The notes under the pieces are model-generated. The model made no database searches and was not told where the DNA came from. It saw nothing but the letters and a program-made list of their open reading frames with translations. This document shows, piece by piece, positions 11,799 to 24,494 of a DNA stretch of 64,000 nt (positions are counted from its first letter, which is position 1; every line of letters begins with the position of its first letter). Source of the stretch: Paraspadella gotoi (Eukaryota > Chaetognatha); NCBI GenBank assembly GCA_051294375.1, contig CM119268.1:18607889-18671888 (forward strand), in the 5' to 3' direction. The position numbers were made by a program, and so were the translations under genes.

Positions 11799-14700
11799 GT
11801 CCGATCTCTCTTCTCTGTCTCTCTCTCTCTCTCTCTCTCCTACAGGTCTGGCTCTACATGCTCTTAGCTTACCTGGCAATCTCCATCACCCTCTTTGTCC
11901 TGGCGAGATTTAGTCCGTACGAATGGTACAACCCTCACCCGTGCAAAGACGAGGATTTTGTCGAGAATCAATTCACTCTCTCCAACTCACTTTGGTAAGT
12001 TCACATTTCCTTTGCTTATTATTTTTTTCACGTAGGTTGGGTGAATAAACTTTTTGTCCGTCGCTTTCAAACTTCACTCAGTTCATCTTAGTTCGTTCAC
12101 TCCCTAAATATATTTTGGTAAGTTTTTTTCTTCTTCACCAAACCTCTTTTCCACGGTTTTCACATTTCTTTGTGAATCCGAAAATTCCAAGGGTCGGGTT
12201 CTGCCTCGGTCGACAGACGGACTCTTTTCACAGAAACTTTAATTGATTTTATTCAGTTAATGTGAATTCGGAATAGAAATGAAAACCAATGAAATTAAGA
12301 AGACGGTTATCATCTTAACTTTCACACTCACAATAATGATTTGCTCAACTCATTTCATTTTTTCAAATTTTTTCTTCAGTTTCCCTGCAAAACCGGGAGT
12401 TCTGTCTCAATCATGTTTTCCAATCCTAGGTTCACGCAGGTAGTCATTGCTTCGAGCCTCTCCAAGCCACCATCACATTTTTTTTACCGCTCACCACTTA
12501 ATCGTACCTATTTATATTTTTTTTTCAATTTGATTCTTTTTTTTTATTCGCATAATTATTGGTTTTCTTAAAACTCTTACTAAATAAAATTACCCAAGCA
12601 CAACAGCTAAAAACTCAATTTTATTTTAATCACTCATGAAAATGAAACTAACACTCACACTAATGATTAAACGAACTTTTAAAAATGGCTAAGTTGTAAT
12701 CTTTAATTTTATAACAAAGGAGATATTATTTCCTAAAAATCAGAAATAAAAGAATTACTATTCTCCTTTGTTATGACATTAAAATAAATCAAATGAAAAA
12801 AAAAACTAATCCAGTTTTCTGGAGGATAGTTTTAAAAAATTGGATTTTCCAAAAAAAAAAAAATTAAAGCTTTTTCCCAGGCCCTCTCGGTCTCTCTCTG
12901 CCACTCCTTCCCTTCTTCCACTACCCCATCTAATACCCCCTTCCTCACCCTCTCCCCTCTTTTCCCCGCTACCCTCTTCCCCCCTCCCCTTAAGGTACAT
13001 CGTGGGTTCCCTCATGCGCCAGGATTCCGGTGCGGAGATTTGTCCCCGCGCGGCGTCGACGCGTCTTGTGACGGGCATCTGGTGGTTCTTCACTCTCATT
13101 ATGATCTCGTCCTACACGGCCAATCTAGCCGCATTTCTTACGGGTAAGTCTGAGTGAGTCAGTGAAGCAAATTAGGTATGTATTTAATATTTGAAGTATG
13201 ATTTTAAAAAAAAGCCGACATTTGAATTAAAAAATTTTGGTCATTGCCAAAAAACTTTATTCGTTTCTCCGTTTCTCCGTCTGTCCGTACGTCTTTATAT
13301 TAAGTCAACACGTGCTATAATATCTAGAAATAAAATATTTCCGTTCCTTTCCTCATCTTCTTTGAGAATCTCAATGCCTTAAAATGACCCAGTTTTCTTT
13401 GAAACTTCCTTTTTCCTTTCCTTTTCACCACCCCTCGCCTCTTTTCTTCCCGCCTTTCATTCTCCCCTTGTTTATTGGCCTTTCAGTCCTGGGCGTTGCT
13501 TGCTCGGAGTCCGACCAACCATTTTCTTTTTTCTTTTTAGATTTTTTTTTTATTCTCTGGTTCTTTTTTTACTTATTGATCCGCTTATTCTTTTCAATCT
13601 CCTTTATCCATCTCCTCTTCCTCATTTTCTTCTTCCTCCTCCTCCTCTTCCTTCGTCTCTCGTCATAAGCGTCAAAGCGACGGTCAAACGATTGAATGAT
13701 TGCACCTCAACGACCTAAAAGCGAAAAGAGACAGATGGTGTGGTCTTTGCCAATAGCGCAGATGGTGCAGGTGGCCGAGAAGGCGTTGCAAGAAGCAGTG
13801 AGCGAAGGTTGAATTGGAGGAAGGATCAAAATATGGAGAAAAAAGGAATGTGAACGAAATATAGAGACATCGCCATATAAAAGCCGAAAATTGCAATGCA
13901 AAGAGAAACGAATTGATTGCGACTAGATCGTGAGACAACGAGATGCGATAAACTGAAAGGGCGTTCCATGAGGCAGAGAAGACAACGGGGGTGAGAAAAA
14001 AAGGGAGGCCTCGAATCGGTGATGGTTCCAACGGGGGTCATTAGTTGAGTCGGTTCCTGACAGGATTTGCAATGGCAATGGGAACTGAACAGGTTGATTG
14101 ATGATCGATTAATTCGAGAGTCAATCGACAGACTCTCTCACTCTCTCTCGTAATTCCTGCTCTTCTCTCTCTCTCCGAGGCATCGTTCTCCTTCGCATCT
14201 CTCAATCTCTCTGTCATTCTCTGCTCATTTCTCCTCTCTCTTCCGATCCTTCTCTCCGGTCTCTGCTCTCTATCCTCTCTCTCTCATCTCTCCTCTCTCT
14301 CTTCTCTCCTGATCCTGCTCTCTCTCTCTCTCAGCGCTCTCACTCTCTTTTTTAGGCTCGATTCAGTCAGGTCCCTTTTTTTGCATCTTTTTACTTTTTT
14401 TTCGCCAGAAATTCTATGGAATTTTTCTCCCTTTTATTTTCCCCTTTTTTTTCTTCTCTAGGTCCCATTCTCACATTGACCCTTCTTTTCTCTCTTCCTC
14501 GTTTTTCTTTTCCCTGACTTCCCCAACCTTATTTTCCTTTCTTTTTTTTCTTTTCCTTTCTTTCCTTTTCTTTTNNNNNNNNNNNNNNNNNNNNNNNNNN
14601 NNNNNNNNNNNNNNNNNNNNNNNNNNNNNNNNNNNNNNNNNNNNNNNNNNNNNNNNNNNNNNNNNNNNNNNNNNNNNNNNNNNNNNNNNNNNNNNNNNNN

Positions 14701-17700
14701 NNNNNNNNNNNNNNNNNNNNNNNNNNNNNNNNNNNNNNNNNNNNNNNNNNNNNNNNNNNNNNNNNNNNNNNNNNNNNNNNNNNNNNNNNNNNNNNNNNNN
14801 NNNNNNNNNNNNNNNNNNNNNNNNNNNNNNNNNNNNNNNNNNNNNNNNNNNNNNNNNNNNNNNNNNNNNNNNNNNNNNNNNNNNNNNNNNNNNNNNNNNN
14901 NNNNNNNNNNNNNNNNNNNNNNNNNNNNNNNNNNNNNNNNNNNNNNNNAAAGAAGAGAGATAGAAGATAACATTTCTCAGGGTTCCGGCACCAGACCACG
15001 CTATGATCGTCCTTCCACACCGCAGGCTAATCGATTCTCAGTGAATCCAAAAAACCTTAATGTCCCGCATTATTTTCGCGCCTTCATGTCCTGTCCTCAG
15101 AGTTTGCCCTCAGTCTGTTCCCAAGTGCCAGAACTAGGGGCAAAGGTCGGTCCATTGCAAACGGACGCATGATTACGGCCGAGGGGTGGATAGGCGGAGG
15201 GAAATAAAGGAAAAGGAAGGATAGACGGATAAAAGACTTCGGCCTCGACGAGACGGCGTCAATCAACGTCGCTCATCCGTCCTTAAACCAAATTCGCTTT
15301 TCTTCCTTTATTTTCCTTTTTTCCTTTTTCTTTATTCTTTATTTAGCTCTGATCTACTTTTCCTTTCAATCCCCGGATGTAAAAGGAAAAAGGTTTTGTG
15401 AGTGGAGGTCGAGGTTAACCTAGTTTGTCCTTGAGATCTGGAAGGCTTGACTGATCATTAGTTCTGTCTAGTTTTACTGACTGTCGATGCATTGTTTTAC
15501 ATGTATTACATATGAGTGTGTGGTCCTTTTATACAATTGAAATTCTGTGAAATATCATACCACTTCATTGATGGGGAAGCCAGGTACTCTGGGAGTCAGT
15601 AAACGAGAATGTGAGAGAATCTTGATTAAAAGCCTTCAGGAGCCTGTTATGTGATGGAGGCCTGTCCAATTATTAATTAAATCAATGGATAATTTTATAT
15701 TGGTTGTACCAATTATATATTACTTATCATAGCTTTGCTTCAGTTTTGTGGCTATATTTGACTTGATAAATTTAATTTTTCTCATTGGGGTCAAAGTTGT
15801 TAAAATAAGATAAATTGTAATTCGGTTTTTGGTTCCAGGGTCGAAAATGATTGACGGACCAATCAGCAAAACGGAGACGAGGATCGCGAATTGATTGACA
15901 CTTCATGTCGGATTGACTGACTAAGACTAAGACTTATTAAGAACTTAAAAAGTAAAAAAGTTTCTACATATCACTTTCTATCTGCTGCACCCAATTTAGA
16001 GACCATTTTATTACCTTACTCCTTTTTATCTTTTGCTTCTTTACCTTTCCTTTCCTTTCCTTTCCTTTCCATTCCTTTCCATTCCTTTTCTTTCCTTTCC
16101 TTTTTTCCTTTCCTTTCCTTTCCTTTCCATTCCTTTTCTTTCCTTTTCTTTTCTTTTCTTTTCTTTTCTTTTCTTTTCTTTTCTTTTCTTTTCTTTTCTT
16201 TTCTTTTCTTTTCTTTTCTTTCTTCTCTTTTATGCCTCTCCTTTCCTTTCCTTTCCTTTCCTTTCCTTTCCTGTTTTCTTTTAGGTATTTCCTTTACGTT
16301 TCATTCCGTTTCCTTTCCTTTCTTTTCCTTTCCTTTTCTTTCCTTTCCTTTCATNNNNNNNNNNNNNNNNNNNNNNNNNNNNNNNNNNNNNNNNNNNNNN
16401 NNNNNNNNNNNNNNNNNNNNNNNNNNNNNNNNNNNNNNNNNNNNNNNNNNNNNNNNNNNNNNNNNNNNNNNNNNNNNNNNNNNNNNNNNNNNNNNNNNNN
16501 NNNTTTTTTATTTTCCCTTTTAAGTCACTAAATAAAGGAAAGCAAAAGCGAAACCAGTCATCCTCCTATTTCTACTTCTTTTCATTTTTACTCTTTCTTT
16601 TTTTCGTTTCCTCTACTTATATTTTTCCTTCCTTTTTTCCCCTTCTCTCTGTTCCTCTTTCTTCTTTTTCCTCTTTTTCCTCTTTTTTCTCTTTCCNNNN
16701 NNNNNNTTCTTTTTCCTTCACCTTTTTTCGTCACTTTGCCATTTCTCTTTAAGAATAGATTCGGTTTTCCCCCATTACTCTTACTGTTCCCTTCCCCTCT
16801 CTCTCTTTCCTTCGTCAGTTCTTCTATCTTTATTCTCCCCTGTCTTTTCTTCCTATTTCTCACCTTTTTTTTATTCTCCTCCTCTCCCTTTCCTTGCTTT
16901 TGCTTCCTCCTCCCAATTTTTCATACTTCCTCCCCTCTTCCTTCCTCCCTCCTCTCATCCTTCCCTCCCCTCTCTTTCTTGTCTCCTCTTATCTTCCCCT
17001 CTTCTATTTTCCTCCCGCCACTAATCTTACCTTCCGTCGGCGGTCGCTTCGTCTTTAAAAAGCCAACAGTCCGCCTTCTAGAACCCTTATCCCTCTTTTT
17101 TTCCCTTTCCCATATTTCTCCTTCTCTCCTCTTCGTCTCGATTCCTCATCCTTCTCTCCTTCATCCTCCTCTCCTCTCAGGCTCCTCTCTCTCTCTACTT
17201 TCCCCCCTCTCACTCCCCTCTTCTCTCTTTTCTCCCTCTCTCTCCCTCTCCTCCTTCCCTTCCTCTAACACAAACACACACAACGTCATAGTCCCATGCA
17301 CGAACACACCACAAAATATAAGGGGATCCCTCGGCTCGTTCTCTATTCTCGAATCATTAGTCGGAAAAGGGCAGGGTCAAAGGTCAAACCGGTCAGCGAA
17401 GGGTCATGGCGTGTCAAAAAAGGGTCTAAAGGTCAAACTACCGTTCGCGGGTGACGCCCGGCCACCCGAAAATCGGATCTCGCGTCGGTGGAAGTTATTG
17501 GTTGGGGAGGGAAGGGGGGGTGAAAGGAAACCCCGTGGGGAGGGGGGAGAAAAGGAAGGGGGAGGGGGAGGCTGATCTCAGGAATGAAGAGGGATGAGGA
17601 GGTGAATTGTGAANNNNNNNNNNNNNNNNNNNNNNNNNNNNNNNNNNNNNNNNNTTTTTATAATCGTCTTTTTTTCCGCTCCAGGGTACCTAACCCTTTC

Positions 17701-19314
17701 TTTCATAACCCCTCTTTCACTCGTTTTTTTACTTTTAAATTCCTTTTTAACTCACAATACTATCAATGACTAAATTTAAATTAAACGTTTCCACTTAAAA
17801 AAATCATTCTCTCTTTTTTTATAAAATGACCTCAGCTTCTTTTCTTTTCAATTTTCACCCCCCCCCCGTTCACCCTCTTAAAACATCTCTCGCCCCGTTT
17901 TCATTTAGAGAGTGTTGTGTACTACTCAGTGGCTTCGCCGTTTCCTCTGGGCCGACGTCTGTTATTTTCATCGATTTTAATTCCAGACATAAGACAGCTT
18001 CAAGGTTTATCGGGGCAAAGTACGGAATTACGGCTTAATGAGGCTAAAAAAGAAGCATCAAAAATTAATGGGGCTCAAGAAAGAAAGAAAGACTCCTAGA
18101 ATCGAAGCTTAATGGGAAATAAGATAGCATCGAATCCTCTCGGAGTATAAGAAAGTGCATCGTAAACAGTCACTGAACAGCGTTACTGCATGAAGCTGCA
18201 TGAAACTGAAAGGGAAACTAAAGTCATAAAGAAAAAACACGTATTATCTGAGTGCGATGAAAAAAAAAACGAGTTTTGAACTTTAAAGTAATTAGTATGG
18301 TGGAATAAAATCCATCAACCGTTCATCAGCGGCCATTGGTGCCGGAGGCAAGTCATTCGCCTCCCAACCCAAAGGTCCGGGGTTCTAGCCCAGTGGTCAC
18401 CTAGCAGTTAAGAGGGACGGGGCACTTTACCCGCCTGTAACACGGTGTTACAGCCTGATCCAATGCTCAGGGACTGCTTATAATGAACGGTTCTGTCACT
18501 AACACATAACAATAATCACTGTCTCTTCATTAGTAATAATAAAATTTTTAAGGCTCTACGGCGCATTCTCGCCACGTCCCCTTCCCATTTTTCGGCCCAT
18601 CGTTCAACCTTCTTTTGTAATTTCTCTGCTACTCAGTTCGTGATAGAGCTCTTCACTTTCACAATTGTTTTCACTGATTTACTCACTCAATGCATTACGA
18701 ACTTATTTATATATTTGTATATATATTTATATTTATATAGGAATCAGGAGCTAAGCTTATTTTGTTCTTCTAGAACGTTTCCACGAATCCAGTTACAACC
18801 AGACAATCTCATCTTTTTTTTTCTTTTCTTTTTTTTTCCCTTTTTTTTTCTCAGGTTGCGTTTCCTGGGTTTTCATTGTTTCACGCGTCACTTATTTCGA
18901 AAATTGAAACCTGATTTTAGACTTTTTCTGTTTTTTAAATAATTACTTTTTTCCCTATTTCCGTCTGTTGTCTTTAGTCACGGGTACCGCTGGGACTCAA
19001 TTTAGCATAGTTAAATGTAATAACATAGATAAAATAAATAATAAGTTCTTCAGCTATGAAAAGGGAAAGACTGAATGTTGAACGTTTTGTTTTGTATCTC
19101 AGTTTCTGCAAGTATTACCGTCTTAAGAAACAATGCGGGAATCAATTATTATCAAAATATTTATAGAAAGACAAACAAAAAGAAAGAGAAAGACAGAGAA
19201 AATACTTATTTACATAATGAATCGTTTGTAATCATCATTATTTTAGCTCCCTGATGCGTTTGTAAGTTTTTCAAAAAAAAAAAGATTAAAAACAAGTTAA
19301 GGAAAAGATATGCA

Positions 19315-19348
<34 letters not shown>

Positions 19349-20200
19349 AAATAACAGGTGAGCGACAAAAAAAATAGATTAAATGACGATAAAAAAAAAA
19401 TAGAGAGAGTAAGAAAGTAATAAAAAGAAAGACATGATTAAAGGAAGAAAGAGAAGAGTAAAAAGGCGTGGTTGTTAAAAAGAAAAAATAAGAAAGAAAA
19501 AAGGTTAAAGCGACTAAGGAGGGAAAAGGGAAGAGGAAGTGATGATGATAAAAAGAGAGGAGAGGAAGTGATAATGATAAAATGAGAGGAGAGGAAGTGA
19601 TGATGATAAAATGAGATGGGATGAAGATGATTGAAATAAGGATCGATAATAAAGATAAAAGCGAAGAATAAGAATAATATGGCTTTTCATTAAGATTGTA
19701 TGTAAGTAAATAAATTAAAATGGGGAGGAAGACGGATGAAACGAATAGCATTAGGGGTTCTAAATGATTGCATATAATGGAGGTGATTAGATAACGGTGA
19801 GGCGGGACTGAAGGTGAAGACGGGGTGAGGGTGATCAGGGGTAAAAGCGTGAGAGAGTTGTTGAGGCTTCACATCACCTTCGTTGGATAAACAATCGCGA
19901 CCCGCGAAAATGCATAAACAAAAAGAGTGAAGTGATTAAGAAGGACGGGGTGAGAAGGTGATCGGCACAGCGGATTTTATCTTGTGAAAAGTGAATCGAT
20001 GAATGAAGCTTTTCTCTTTTTTGCCACAACTCAACTCGTTCATTTCCTTAGATTAGCTTTTTTTATTATTCACAAGTGTCATTCTCCTTCACTGATAATG
20101 AATGCCTCATTACAAATGCGCCTTTCCCTCTCGCTCTCTCGCTCTCTCTCTCTCTCATATACTCTTTTCACGCCTAACTCTTTCCTTCATCATCTCTCCT

Positions 20201-20262
<62 letters not shown>

Positions 20263-20630
20263 TCTCTCTCATTCTCTCTCTTGTTCACTCTATTTCTGTC
20301 CACTGTCAGTTCGACTCCCCTGGATACGAACCTTTTATTCATTTCTAATCTGCGAGCATCATTGAGGAGAATAATAGAAGAGAGAACGAATAGAGAGATA
20401 GAGAGTTGCAGGAATAAAGAGATAGAGATGAGAGAAACGAAGAGAGAGGAGAGAGAGACGAGGTGAGAGTAGAGGAAAGAGAGAGAGAGAGAAGAGAGAG
20501 ATAGGAGAGAGAAGGAGCCAACTTCTTTCTATTTCGCATCTTTCTTTTGTTTTCGTTTTTAATTTATTTTTAAATCTTCATTGGTCCTTGAGAGACGCGA
20601 AGGCAACAGAGAGGAGAGAAGACATAGAAC

Positions 20631-20707
<77 letters not shown>

Positions 20708-21542
20708 GGAAAGAATTGTCTTTTGTTTTTGTAGCGAATTTCGTCGTCGTCGTCGCTATTGTTTTCCTTTTTATGTCCTGGTTTATGGCTTCTATAATTT
20801 CACGAAAAAGGAAAGAAAAGCAAAAATCTGGTTCATTATAAAAAAGAAAATATTAGCTGAGTATAAAATAAAATTTGACTCTTTTTTAATACTATGCGGT
20901 AATAAAAACATTCCACCGAAATGAGAGATAGAACGCCGACCGTTTTCAAAGTGGAGCAAGAAAAACACATTTGTAGTTCGTTACATATTCTTTCATCCGC
21001 AGTTGAACGCCTGGCCACGCCCATCGAGAACGCGGAAGACTTGTCCCGTCAGCAGGAGATCAGCTACGGAACTCTCCTTTCCGGTTCCACTATGTCATTT
21101 TTCAGAGATTCCAAGATCGAGACTTACATGAGGATGTGGAACGCGATGGTTAAGAGCGACCCCACTGTCTTCGTCAACAACACGAAAGAAGGTGAGTTGA
21201 TCTCTCGTTGGGGTCGACATCTGTGGGTGAAACTAAGAAATCGAAACTCGGACAAAGCACTACGAATCTTTGGAAAAAGTCATCGTTTAACAAAAATATA
21301 TGCGTAATTTGGTGTAATAATTAATTTTTAATTACTGAATCAGGCTTCGTCATTATCGACGTCTCCGCATTGGAAGAAATTGTGAAACTGAAAGTTAAAC
21401 GAGATTGTGCAGTTTAAGGGAAAAAATATCTTGGGAGAAAATCTCTTGCGAGCACAATTTTTTTCAGGAAGTCTTATTCGTTTTTAGAAAAGTAAAAAAT
21501 ACTCGAGTGCGTGTGAAATTCAAAGGGTTAGAAACTGGCTCG

Positions 21543-21626
<84 letters not shown>

Positions 21627-23844
21627 AGCAAAACGCGAATTGCAAATGAGAGAAAGGGGGAAAAGAACCTGCCAGGTTGGATCATAAAACGACGAAGATT
21701 CTTAAAGGAAAAAAGTTCAAAGCCTAAAAACTATTCAATGGAATTTCTAATGAAATCTTGGTTCAATTTTGGCACGAGAACCACTTTACCTATTTTCTTC
21801 CCGCGCATCTCCTTTTTTTCCTTTTTTCCCTCTTTTCATTCTTTTTTTTTCTTTTTTCTTTTTTTTTCACTTTTTCTATTCTCTATTTTACCTTCATCAT
21901 CTTGTAGATTTCAGAGTTTTTACATATAAATCAGTCGAACTGATAGAATTGCAGTGAAAAATAGTCGATGCGTGAAGGATGCGTAGGGAAAGGTTTGAAT
22001 GAATGAAGAAATGAATGAATGAATCAATTAATCAATCAATTATTGAATGAAGTATTGAATGAATGAATGAATGAATGAATGAATGAATGAATGAATGAAT
22101 GAATGAATGAATGAATGAATGAATAATTCAAGGATTTACTTATTTAATGATGAAAGGAATGAATGAATGAATGAATGAATGAATGAATGAATGAATGAAT
22201 GAATGAATGAATGAATGAATGAATGAATGAATGAATGAATGAATGAATGACCGGCCCCTGTTTCGTGGTTCGAATGAAGGAAACGTCTGACTGATATCGA
22301 CAGAGACTCGATGCGTCCGATAAAACGAGAGAATCTCAAAGCGAAAACTCGGAAGGATTTAGGGCGACAGGGATGAGAGTGACAGAGGCTGACAAATATG
22401 AGGTTGACAGAGAGGACGGCGACAAAGATGAGGGATACAAAGAGGAGAGTGGGTGGGTGACACGTGACAACAAATATGAGGATGACAAAGAGGACGACAA
22501 GTATAAAGGTGACATGGGACGACAAATATGAGGCTGGCAAAGATAAGGGCGACAAAGATGAAGATGACAGAGAGGAGGGCAACAAAGATGAGGGTGACAC
22601 ATGGCGATAAAAATACGGGTGACAGAGAGGAAGACAAATGAGACAAAGATTAACGAAGAATGAAGAACGGAAGGTAGGGCGAAAAAGTAAAAAAATAAAG
22701 GAGTGAAAAGAAAAGTTTAAAAAGGAAGGAAATTTTAAAATAAAACCGAAAAAAAACGAGAGGGTAGGTGAGGGTAGGTGAAGGTAGGTGAGGGGAGGTG
22801 AGATTTTAGGAGACGAAAAAAAGTATCGACAAGTTTCCGAGAAAATCTTCTTCAAAAACGGAGATGGAAAAACGTTTGGATGAGAAGGAAAGAAAAAAAA
22901 GAAGAAAATAAATTCTATCGGACGAAAAAAAGAAGAAAAAGATGAAAGCGGAAAATCGAATGAAGAAGAAAAAAAGAGAAAAAAAATAGTTGGGGTTTTA
23001 AAAAACAGGAGGTAAAAGAGGAAAGGAAAGAGAACGAGGTGGAGGAATAATTACGAAAAGAATATTAAAAACTTGGCAGAGCGTTTGAAATTTATTAGGC
23101 TGAGATAAAGTATTAGTTGTACTAGCGAATTATATTTGATTGTAAATAATTAATACTACTTAAAATAAAGTATTTTTTTCTCGACGAAAGTGTGAGGCTC
23201 TGCGTAGGGAAGAGATAAAAAGGAAATAAAATCCCGGAAGGTGAGAACGATGCAATTTTCAAACAGATAGACAAATGATTAAATATCACAAAAGTTTTAT
23301 TTCATGTTAGAATTTTAAATTTTTGTAGTTTAAATCTGACGCGAACTAAAAAAAACTTATGATTTCTGTCTCTGAAAAATGTTGCTGAGGGAAATAAAAT
23401 GTCGACGTAAATTTGATTTATAAATATTAAAAAGCTGATGATATAAACCTCAAAATTAAAAAGAAAACAAAGAAAAAACGAACGAAGATAGAAAGATTAA
23501 AAAAAAGAGAAAATCTACTTCTTCCGCTCTAATTAACATCACTTTTCCCTCAGGTATAATAATAAACCTTTTATGTTAAAACTCTTTTTTCTGTCGACAA
23601 TATTTTTCCATTAGTCTCATTAAAAAGAGAAAAGGGAAAGAAACCTTCGCCAGTTTATTATTTATCTGCTAATTCTTTTTGGGGGCTGGAGTGGCGTGGG
23701 GAGGAGTTGGCGTAAGTAATGGGCGGGGGATGGGTGTGGTTGAGCCTTGTGGTGCTTATTCGATCGGAAGGTGTTGAAGTGGGCAGTAGAGAGCGAAACT
23801 CATCAGTAGACAAACAGGCGTTTTTCTTGACTTTTCAAAATGAG

Positions 23845-23900
<56 letters not shown>

Positions 23901-24458
23901 AGATGAGACGAGAGAGGAGAGAGAGAGAGAGAGAGAGAGAAAGAAAAGAGAGGGAGTAATGTATCTCATTCTTTCCATTCTCTAAGGAATCGACCGCGTC
24001 TTACGTGGTGACTACGCGTTTCTTATGGAAAGCACGATGAACGAATACACGCGACAATCTGATTGTAATCTAATGCAGGCAAGCAACGAAACATTTTTTA
24101 TCGTGTCCTTATTTGTAGTTAATATTATTTAAGAATAATAATTGGACGTAGCCTTGATTTTTCTTTTCGCTTGGGTGCTCGTCTACCTGAATCCCTCGCA
24201 GGTTTCCCTATACTATATTTTCATCTCATACCCAGAGGGGATGAAAAAAAACTGAGCTCTTGATGAATATGGCGCCTAAATATTTCACTTAATGGTTGAG
24301 AGTAGCTTAATGGAGTTTCAGATGAGAGAGAGAGAGCGAGCGAGAGAGAGAGAGAGGGAGATAGAGGCTTGGTGAGAATGTTCTTCATGATATGCAGCTA
24401 GACACACTCCGGACCACACCGATACAGAGAGAAGAGAGAGAGAGAGAGAGTAGAGAAG

Positions 24459-24494
<36 letters not shown>

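Larger units (their letters stand above)
13144..21002 (+). other. Receptor intron E-F, no exon seen
   Basis: 7.9 kb holding four gaps, pentanucleotide arrays, MITE copy 2, the SINE-like segment and unique AT-rich sequence. A GC-balanced stretch at 13660-14060 and another at 15000-15280 are open on the minus strand, but neither resembles a known protein. Confidence 0.6.

Noticed and set aside
13684-14031. 115-codon minus-strand open frame in normal-complexity sequence
   Set aside because: Composition is less repetitive than most, but there is no recognisable domain, no C-ending codon bias and no splice partners.
16736-17575. 279-codon open frame
   Set aside because: Pyrimidine-rich sequence giving a Ser/Leu/Phe-rich peptide with no domain; typical repeat artefact.
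18340-18400. Functional tRNA gene
   Set aside because: B-box-like sequence present, but no cloverleaf with an anticodon arm could be folded by eye.
22136-22855. 239-codon minus-strand open frame
   Set aside because: Spans the TGAA microsatellite (repeating SFIH) and a degenerate tandem repeat; no family features.
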